A stretch of 64,000 bases of DNA. Origin: Actinomycetota bacterium. GTDB lineage: Bacteria > Actinomycetota > Rubrobacteria > Rubrobacterales > Rubrobacteraceae. Of this stretch, positions 59,415-64,000 are shown in pieces (position 1 is the first letter of the stretch; every line of letters begins with the position of its first letter). Where the stretch lies: NCBI GenBank assembly GCA_004563715.1, contig SIRX01000030.1:1-64000 (forward strand). The letters are read 5' to 3'. A model generated the notes under the pieces. That model ran no database searches, was not told the DNA's origin, and saw only the letters and a program-made list of their open reading frames with translations. The position numbers and the translations under genes are program-made.

Positions 59415-59873
59415 ATGAGCCAGGAGACCAAATCGCTCTTGATCCTGATCCTGGGCTGTACGGCCGCGGCCGCGCTCTTCGGCTTCGGCGCGAACGTGCT
59501 CTCTTTCCGGAGCGCCTACGAGGAGAGCGGCCGGGAGGTGCTCATCCTGCTGGCCCGCATCACCGTCTACGTGGTGCTCGCCATCATACTCGTGTTCAAG
59601 GGCGGCTGGCGGGGCCTGGCCGGCGCCCTCTTTATGGTCTCCGTGGCCACGACGGCCGAGTGGTGGCTGCTGCCGGCCGCGTACTCCTGGGCGGCGCTGA
59701 GCGACCCGTCCGGCTACCGGGAGACCCTGGGCACGGTTGCGAGGCCCCCCTACGTGATGTGGGCGCTCTTCGACGTGCTCGCGGTCGGCATCGCCGCCGC
59801 CGCGACCCAGGGGCTGAGGGTCATCCTCATGAACTTCGGGCCCGAAGCCCAGCACCACTACCGGGAGGATTGA
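59415..59873 (+). CDS. Hypothetical four-helix membrane protein
   Basis: The protein has 152 residues. Four likely transmembrane helices: LLILILGCTAAAALFGFG (about 8-25), VLILLARITVYVVLAIILVF (about 43-62), GLAGALFMVSVATTAEWWLL (about 67-86) and YVMWALFDVLAVGIAAAATQ (about 112-131). The short tail is acidic. No family is recognised. It begins 7 bp after the Bax1 stop, so it may be co-transcribed, and overlaps a convergent gene by 16 bp. Confidence 0.6.
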   Translation: MSQETKSLLILILGCTAAAALFGFGANVLSFRSAYEESGREVLILLARITVYVVLAIILVFKGGWRGLAGALFMVSVATTAEWWLLPAAYSWAALSDPSGYRETLGTVARPPYVMWALFDVLAVGIAAAATQGLRVILMNFGPEAQHHYRED

Positions 59874-60136
59874 TCCTCGGGCCCCACGACCTCGAAGTCC
59901 TCGTCCTCGTCGAAGTCCAGCAGGAACACCTCGCCCCGGGCGTTGAAGTCGTAGCGCGAACGCGGCAGCACGCCCTCCAGCGAGTCCTCGATCTCCACGC
60001 CGGTCACGAGCCGGCCCCGCCCCTCGCAGCGCCTGCACGGCATCGGCCGCCAGGCGGCGCCGTCGTCACCGCGACCCTCGCAGTTGGGGCACTCGCGAAA
60101 GCTCGTATAGCGGATGGCAAGGGTTCGGCGGGGCAT
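59858..60136 (-). CDS. Small DnaJ-type zinc-ribbon protein
   Basis: The protein has 92 residues. Two CxxCxGxG modules, CPNCEGRGDDG (about 16-26) and CRRCEGRGRL (about 34-43), resemble half of a DnaJ cysteine-rich domain and should bind one zinc. The C-terminal half is acidic (FDEDEDFEVVGPED). No J domain or client-binding domain is present. Similar stand-alone proteins occur but I do not know a function. It overlaps the convergent membrane protein gene by 16 bp. Confidence 0.6.
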   Translation of the reverse strand: MPRRTLAIRYTSFRECPNCEGRGDDGAAWRPMPCRRCEGRGRLVTGVEIEDSLEGVLPRSRYDFNARGEVFLLDFDEDEDFEVVGPEDQSSR

Positions 60137-60189
60137 CGGCGCTCGGCCGGATTGTAGCCGAACGCCGGTGCCAACGTCAGCCCCGGCTT

Positions 60190-61311
60190 TTACCCGGGGA
60201 TCGGGCCGCGCTCCTCTTTCACCGTGCCGGTGGGCTGTTCGGAGGGTCCCCCGGCCTCCTGGGTCAGCACGCCCTCGGCCTGCCCGGAGGGTTCCTCAAC
60301 CCCGAAGTTAAAGACGAGCCGGGCGTCCACCTTGCCCTCCTCGACCTCCTCGAAGGCGTCGTTCACCGCGTCGAGCTGGCGCTCCTGGTGTATCACCCGG
60401 GTCCGGCCCGCCGCGTGCAGCTCGAAGACCTCCTGGAGGTCCAGGCGGGTGCCGACGATCGAGCCGACCACGTTGATCCCGTTCAGCACCGTCTCGAAGA
60501 TGGGGAGTTGTACGTAGTTGTCTGCCGGGAGCGCCACGAAGACGATGGTGCCGCCGCGCTTGAGGGCGTTGAAGCCCTGCTCGAAGGCCCGCGGAGAGAC
60601 GGCGGTGGCGATCACCGCGTCGGCCCCGCCGAGCTTCTTGATCTCCTCGACCGGGTCCTGCTCCCGGGCGTTGACGGTGTACTCGGCCCCGAGCTGCCGG
60701 GCGAGGTCCAGCTTCTCGTCGAAGATGTCCACCGCGACCACCGCCGCGCCCGCCACCCGGGCGTACTGCATCGCCAGGTGCCCGAGCCCGCCGATGCCGA
60801 AGACGGCGACCAGGTCCGAGGGCCGGGTCCCCGACACCTTGACGGCCTTGTAGGTCGTGACGCCCGCGCAGGTCAGCGGGGCGGCCTCCAGAGGGCTCAC
60901 ACCCTCCGGCACCCGGCCGACGAACTTGGCGAAGCCCTTGGCGTACTCGGCGTAGGAGCCGTCAACGGCGTAGCCCGTGTTGAGCTGCTTCTCGCACAGC
61001 GTCTCCCAGCCCGAGGCGCAGTACTCGCAGGCCCCGCAGGCGTAGCCCAGCCAGGGGACCGCCACCCGCTCGCCCTCTTCAACCTCCGTTACCCCGGAGC
61101 CGACGCTCTCCACGATCCCCACGCCCTCGTGGCCCGGGATCAGGGGCAGCTTCGGCTTTACCGGCCAGTCGCCGTGGGCGGCGTGGATGTCCGTGTGGCA
61201 GAGCCCGGAGGCCTCGATCTTCACCACCACCTCGCCCGGTCCCGGCTCGGGCTTGGGCACGTCCTCGACGCGCAACGGCTCCGTGAAGTCGTGAACTACG
61301 GCGGCTTTCAT
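60190..61311 (-). CDS. adhP: Zinc-dependent alcohol dehydrogenase (AdhP-like)
   Basis: The protein has 373 residues. The catalytic zinc Cys is in ASGLCHTDIHAAHGDWP (about 33-49), GHEGVGIVESVG (about 61-72) has the zinc His, and CGACEYCASGWETLC (about 91-105) binds structural zinc. VFGIGGLGHLAMQYA (about 169-183) binds NAD, with VDIFDEKL following. It converts ethanol/acetaldehyde-type substrates. About 33 residues beyond the usual end (VEEPSGQAEGVLTQEAGGPS) form an extra Gly/Pro tail not typical of AdhP. ATG 61311 has GAGAGGAG upstream. Confidence 0.9.
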   Translation of the reverse strand: MKAAVVHDFTEPLRVEDVPKPEPGPGEVVVKIEASGLCHTDIHAAHGDWPVKPKLPLIPGHEGVGIVESVGSGVTEVEEGERVAVPWLGYACGACEYCASGWETLCEKQLNTGYAVDGSYAEYAKGFAKFVGRVPEGVSPLEAAPLTCAGVTTYKAVKVSGTRPSDLVAVFGIGGLGHLAMQYARVAGAAVVAVDIFDEKLDLARQLGAEYTVNAREQDPVEEIKKLGGADAVIATAVSPRAFEQGFNALKRGGTIVFVALPADNYVQLPIFETVLNGINVVGSIVGTRLDLQEVFELHAAGRTRVIHQERQLDAVNDAFEEVEEGKVDARLVFNFGVEEPSGQAEGVLTQEAGGPSEQPTGTVKEERGPIPG

Positions 61312-61354
61312 CCGGCTCTCCTCTCGCCGACACCATTATGGAGCCGCCAATTTA

Positions 61355-61379
61355 CATGACCGGCCGGTAGTCGGTCATG
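61355..61379. promoter_or_regulatory. Inverted repeat between ahcY and adhP
   Basis: CATGACC (61355-61361) and GGTCATG (61373-61379) are a perfect 7-bp inverted repeat with an 11-bp spacer. It lies 44 bp upstream of the adhP ATG and past the ahcY stop. It could be an adhP operator or part of the ahcY terminator; no T-run favours the operator reading. Confidence 0.35.
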
Positions 61380-61420
61380 ATCAAAATTGACTATTTTCGG
61401 GGCTGGTCTACCGTCCGGGC

Positions 61421-62671
61421 CTACCGCCAGCTCTGCTGGTAGGAGATCTGCTCCTCGGTCAGCTCCTCAGGCTCGACGCCCAGAGTGGCGAGCTTGGTGC
61501 GGGCGACGAGGTCGTCTATCTCCTCCGGGATGGTCTGCAATCCGGCCGGCATGCTCGCCGCGTTCCGGACGAGGTGGTGGGCGGCCAGCGCCTGGACGGC
61601 GAAGGTGAGGTCCATGATCTCCACCGGGTGGCCGTCAGCCGCCGCTATGTTCACCAGCCGCCCGCGCGCCAGCACGTGGAAACGCCGCCCGTCCTCCAGC
61701 TCGTACTCGGTGACGTTGCGCCGCGCCTCGCGCTCCGCCACGGCCATTTCCCGCAGCGCGGCGAGGTCGAACTCGTGGTCGTAGTGGCCCGCGTTCGCCA
61801 GCAAGACGCCGTCCTTCATTCTTTCGAGGTGCTCCCGGCGCAAGACGTGGATGTTGCCCGTCCCGGTGAGGAACACGTCCCCCACCCCGGCGGCGTCCAG
61901 CGAGTTCATCACCTCGTAACCTTCTGCATAAGCCTCCAGCAGCTTGACCGGGTCGGGCTCGCAGACGATCACGCGCGCCCCCATTCCGGCGGCGTACTTG
62001 GCGAGCCCGCGGCTCACCCAGCCGAAGCCCATCACCACCACGGCCTTGCCGCTGATAAACAGGTTGGTGTTGGAGAGCAGGGCCACGATCGAGGAGTGCC
62101 CCGTGCCGTAGCGGTTGTCGAAGAGGTGCTTCATCCGGGCGTCGTTGGCGGCCAGCACCGGGAACGGCAGGACCTCCTCGGCGTCCATCGCCTTGAGCTT
62201 GAGGATGCCGGTGGTCGTCTCCTCCGACGCCCCGATAACGCCGTCGAGCAGGTCCGGGCGGTGGACGATCATGCGTCCTACCAGCTCGGCCCCGTCGTCG
62301 ATGATGACCTCCGGCGCGGTCTCGATGGTCTGCATCAAATACCCTTCGAAGTCTTCGTCCGAGGGGTCGTGGGTGGCGTAGACCCGCACGCCGCGCTCGG
62401 CCAGGGCGGCGCACACGTCGTCCTGGGTGGAGAGAGGGTTGCTGCCTGAGACGGTGACGTCGGCCCCCGCCTCGGCGAGCAGGATAGCCAGGTAGGCCGT
62501 CTTGGCCTCCAGGTGGATGGTCATGGCGACCTTCCGGCCCCGCAACGAGCCGTCGGCGAGCTGGTTCCGGAATATGGTGTTCAGCACCGGCGAGTGCTGG
62601 GCCGCCCAGTCTATCTTGCGGTGCCCCTCGGGCGCGAGGGTAGGGTCCTTGACGATCGAATCTCGGGTCAC
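61421..62671 (-). CDS. ahcY: Adenosylhomocysteinase, archaeal-like
   Basis: The protein has 416 residues. It splits S-adenosylhomocysteine to adenosine and homocysteine using bound NAD. HLEAKTAYLAILLAEAGADV, SNPLSTQDDVCAAL and TTGILKLKAM match the substrate domain; DNRYGTGHSSI holds a hinge. The NAD site is VVMGFGWVSRGLAKYAAGMG (about 212-231), where bacteria usually have GYGDVGKG; the GWVxRG form is typical of archaea and Thermotoga. The C-terminus lacks KPxHYRY. GTG 62671 with AGGAGG upstream is preferred to the GTG at 62704. Confidence 0.9.
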   Translation of the reverse strand: MTRDSIVKDPTLAPEGHRKIDWAAQHSPVLNTIFRNQLADGSLRGRKVAMTIHLEAKTAYLAILLAEAGADVTVSGSNPLSTQDDVCAALAERGVRVYATHDPSDEDFEGYLMQTIETAPEVIIDDGAELVGRMIVHRPDLLDGVIGASEETTTGILKLKAMDAEEVLPFPVLAANDARMKHLFDNRYGTGHSSIVALLSNTNLFISGKAVVVMGFGWVSRGLAKYAAGMGARVIVCEPDPVKLLEAYAEGYEVMNSLDAAGVGDVFLTGTGNIHVLRREHLERMKDGVLLANAGHYDHEFDLAALREMAVAEREARRNVTEYELEDGRRFHVLARGRLVNIAAADGHPVEIMDLTFAVQALAAHHLVRNAASMPAGLQTIPEEIDDLVARTKLATLGVEPEELTEEQISYQQSWR

Positions 62672-62711
62672 TGCTCTCCGGCCTCCTATGATTGTCACTG
62701 GCACGCGTACC

Positions 62712-62779
62712 GTAGTTTACATGCGTCGGGCGCAGGCTTCCGCCGGTCAGAAGCATGTGAACTACATGGATAGCATGTG
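62712..62779. promoter_or_regulatory. GCATGT half-site array between ahcY and the membrane protein gene
   Basis: GTAGTTTACATGC (62712-62724) and GCATGTGAACTAC (62753-62765) are inverted repeats with one mismatch and a 28-nt spacer. GCATGTG recurs at 62773-62779, exactly 20 bp from the 62753 copy (two helical turns), just upstream of a plus-strand TATAAT at 62780-62785. A shared operator for both divergent genes is likelier than an RNA switch. No SAH-riboswitch core was recognised. Confidence 0.45.
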
Positions 62780-62794
62780 TATAATTCGGGCGTT

Positions 62795-63190
62795 GTGAGG
62801 ATAGGAGTCAAACACCGGGATCGCAGCGCGCTGGCGAGCTACCTGGCTATCCAGGTGGTGTGGGGATTGCTGGTCCTGTTGACGCCGGTGGCGATGAGCC
62901 TGTACCCGTCGAGGGTATGGGCGCTCCCCTTCGGCTGCGTAACGGTCGCCGGGGGGCTGCACCTGACGTACTTCCGGTACGAGTATAACGCCCTGGTCGA
63001 GCGCGTCGTGACCACGGTCCCCGCTTTCCGGCATTTCGTCCCCTCGCGGCCGAACCCGGAGCTCTACCTACCCCTGGGCGTCGCCTACACGCTCTTCGGC
63101 ATCGCTTCGGTAACCCTGGCGGTTTTCCCCACCAGCCTCCTGGACCCTGCGATCCTGGAGCCGGTAACGCTCTTGCAGCACCTGTTCTAG
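62795..63190 (+). CDS. Small integral membrane protein, probably leaderless
   Basis: The protein has 131 residues. Three likely helices: LASYLAIQVVWGLLVLLTPV (about 14-33), VWALPFGCVTVAGGLHLTYF (about 42-61) and YLPLGVAYTLFGIASVTLAV (about 90-109). No family is recognised. TATAAT at 62780-62785 places the transcript start within a few bases of GTG 62795, with no ribosome site, so translation may be leaderless. GTG 62777 would lie on the -10 box. Its last ~41 codons overlap the convergent GDPD gene. Confidence 0.6.
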   Translation: MRIGVKHRDRSALASYLAIQVVWGLLVLLTPVAMSLYPSRVWALPFGCVTVAGGLHLTYFRYEYNALVERVVTTVPAFRHFVPSRPNPELYLPLGVAYTLFGIASVTLAVFPTSLLDPAILEPVTLLQHLF

Positions 63191-64000
63191 CAGTTCCGGA
63201 CGGTTGGTCATTATGACGTCTACCCCAAGGTCCAGCAGGCGTCGCATGTCCCCGGGGTCGTCTATGGTCCAGACGTCCACCCGCACGCCCCGCTCGTGGG
63301 CCGCGGCTACGAACCGGGGCGTAACGATACGGATTCCCCGATGTGCCACCGGGACCTGCAGGGCGTCGTAGGCGGGTCTCAGCAGCCACTGCAACCGCAG
63401 CCGGCTCAGGAGGTAGAAAGCCCCGATCTCCAGCTTGGAAGCCGAGGTCGAGACGCGCCCGCCGGACAGCCGACGGAACCGGCGGATAACGCCGTGGTTC
63501 TGGGAGGCCACGAGCGAGCGCCCCTCAGCCCCACAACGCTCTATAACCCGCAGGACGGCCGCTTCGGCCCCCGACAAAGCCTCCTTTATGTCTATGTTCA
63601 CCGCGGAGTCCGGGAACCTCCGGAACACCTCATCCAGGGTTGGGACCCGGTGTTCCAGGCCCCGATAAGGGTAGCTGAGCCCCATGTCCGGCGTAAAGCG
63701 GTACCCGGCGTCGAGGGCGCGGACCTCGGCCAGGTCCATCTCCCTCACGGCGCCCGTGCCGTTGGTGGTACGATCCACGGTCTCGTCGTGCACCACGACG
63801 ACGCTGCCGTCGCGCGTCACATGAACGTCGAGCTCCAGCCCGCAGGTGCTGGAGCCCGCAGCCCGGAACGCCTCCAAGGTGTTCTCCGGCCACCGGGCCG
63901 AGGCGCCCCGGTGGGCCAGGTTCACCGGCCAGTCCTTGCTACACGCCCGTTTGTTCCCCCGGCGCACCAGGACGGCGACGAAAAGCGCCGCGACGCAGGC
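63068..64000 (-). CDS. Glycerophosphodiester phosphodiesterase (5' end outside window)
   Basis: The GDPD fold is intact from NLAHRGASARWPENTLEAF, with both active-site His. CGLELDVHVTRDGSVVVVHD (Glu-x-Asp metal and second His), DSAVNIDIKEA and VWTIDDPGDMRRLLDLGVDV follow. It hydrolyses glycerophosphodiesters to glycerol-3-phosphate. The 5' end lies off the edge: upstream of the GTG at 63967 the frame stays open and hydrophobic (ACVAALFVAVLVRRG), so a membrane anchor is likely. The last ~30 residues past VDVIMTNRPELLEQVLQE overlap the convergent membrane protein. Confidence 0.88.
   Translation of the reverse strand, partial: ACVAALFVAVLVRRGNKRACSKDWPVNLAHRGASARWPENTLEAFRAAGSSTCGLELDVHVTRDGSVVVVHDETVDRTTNGTGAVREMDLAEVRALDAGYRFTPDMGLSYPYRGLEHRVPTLDEVFRRFPDSAVNIDIKEALSGAEAAVLRVIERCGAEGRSLVASQNHGVIRRFRRLSGGRVSTSASKLEIGAFYLLSRLRLQWLLRPAYDALQVPVAHRGIRIVTPRFVAAAHERGVRVDVWTIDDPGDMRRLLDLGVDVIMTNRPELLEQVLQERYRLQDRRVQEAGGENRQGYRSDAEERVGDAQG

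Noticed and set aside
62672-62780. SAH or SAM riboswitch upstream of ahcY
   Set aside because: The inverted repeat lacks any riboswitch core I can recognise, and its arms repeat as DNA half-sites across a divergent promoter.
1-64000. CRISPR arrays, prophage or intact insertion sequence
   Set aside because: No regularly spaced repeats, phage structural genes or complete transposase with terminal repeats were seen.

Overview
The window is about 64 kb of GC-rich bacterial chromosome, most likely from a Rubrobacter-like actinobacterium. This is inferred from the gene mix, not from any search: a decaprenyl-phosphate phosphoribosyltransferase-type UbiA enzyme, menaquinone and haem genes, selA-selB-tRNA(Sec), RicT, a DUF2342 metalloprotease, and several genes that look archaeal in type (topoisomerase I, adenosylhomocysteinase, an XPB helicase with a DUF790/Bax1 nuclease). 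Coding density is high. Decayed insertion-sequence pieces occur near 18.7 and 26.0 kb.

Layout. 0-2 kb: the start of a patatin phospholipase resembling the CBASS effector CapV, a DHFR/RibD-like reductase, gene debris and tRNA-Thr. 2-10.8 kb: a catabolic island with two VOC (glyoxalase-fold) proteins, glycerol dehydrogenase, an IclR regulator, a GMC oxidoreductase with its small subunit, and an amidohydrolase-MIP18-alcohol dehydrogenase trio. That trio resembles the accessory genes of propane/acetone monooxygenase clusters, but no monooxygenase is present. Two promoter regions here share a palindrome that is a plausible IclR operator, and a 181-bp piece of the alcohol dehydrogenase gene is duplicated. 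10.8-18.3 kb: one long leftward operon, topA - small membrane protein - glutamine amidotransferase - tmk - glycine-zipper protein - holB - ricT - P1 peptidase - DUF71 ATPase. 19-25.8 kb: a TetR regulator and a divergent catabolic operon (cyclase, BKACE, VOC protein, three-subunit molybdenum hydroxylase). 26.4-31.7 kb: a membrane flippase-like protein, DPPR synthase, menA, an SRPBCC protein, tatC-tatA and a TPR protein. 31.7-41.8 kb: a leftward run, sirC-hemA-hemC-cobA/hemD-hemB-hemL followed by a hepS-menG-hepT-like isoprenoid/menaquinone triad and an amidohydrolase. 41.9-46.5 kb: moaC, a nuclease-fold protein, tRNA(Sec), selB and selA. 46.6-50.9 kb: a stress-type PRC-barrel/DUF2382 protein, a DUF2342 protease, a second TatA and a YhaM-like exoribonuclease. 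50.9-56.7 kb: a sugar ABC importer and a NagZ-like lipoprotein glycosidase. 56.8-64 kb: XPB-Bax1, small proteins, zinc alcohol dehydrogenase, adenosylhomocysteinase, a small membrane protein and a partial glycerophosphodiesterase.

The genes link haem and quinone supply, Tat export (the sugar-binding lipoprotein has a twin-arginine signal) and oxidation of small alcohols, ketones and probably heterocycles. The most unusual observation is that several well-conserved genes (holB, sirC, yhaM, probably tmk and a 43-residue membrane protein) have no ATG, GTG or TTG at the position where their family starts. They appear to use CTG, ATC or ATA.
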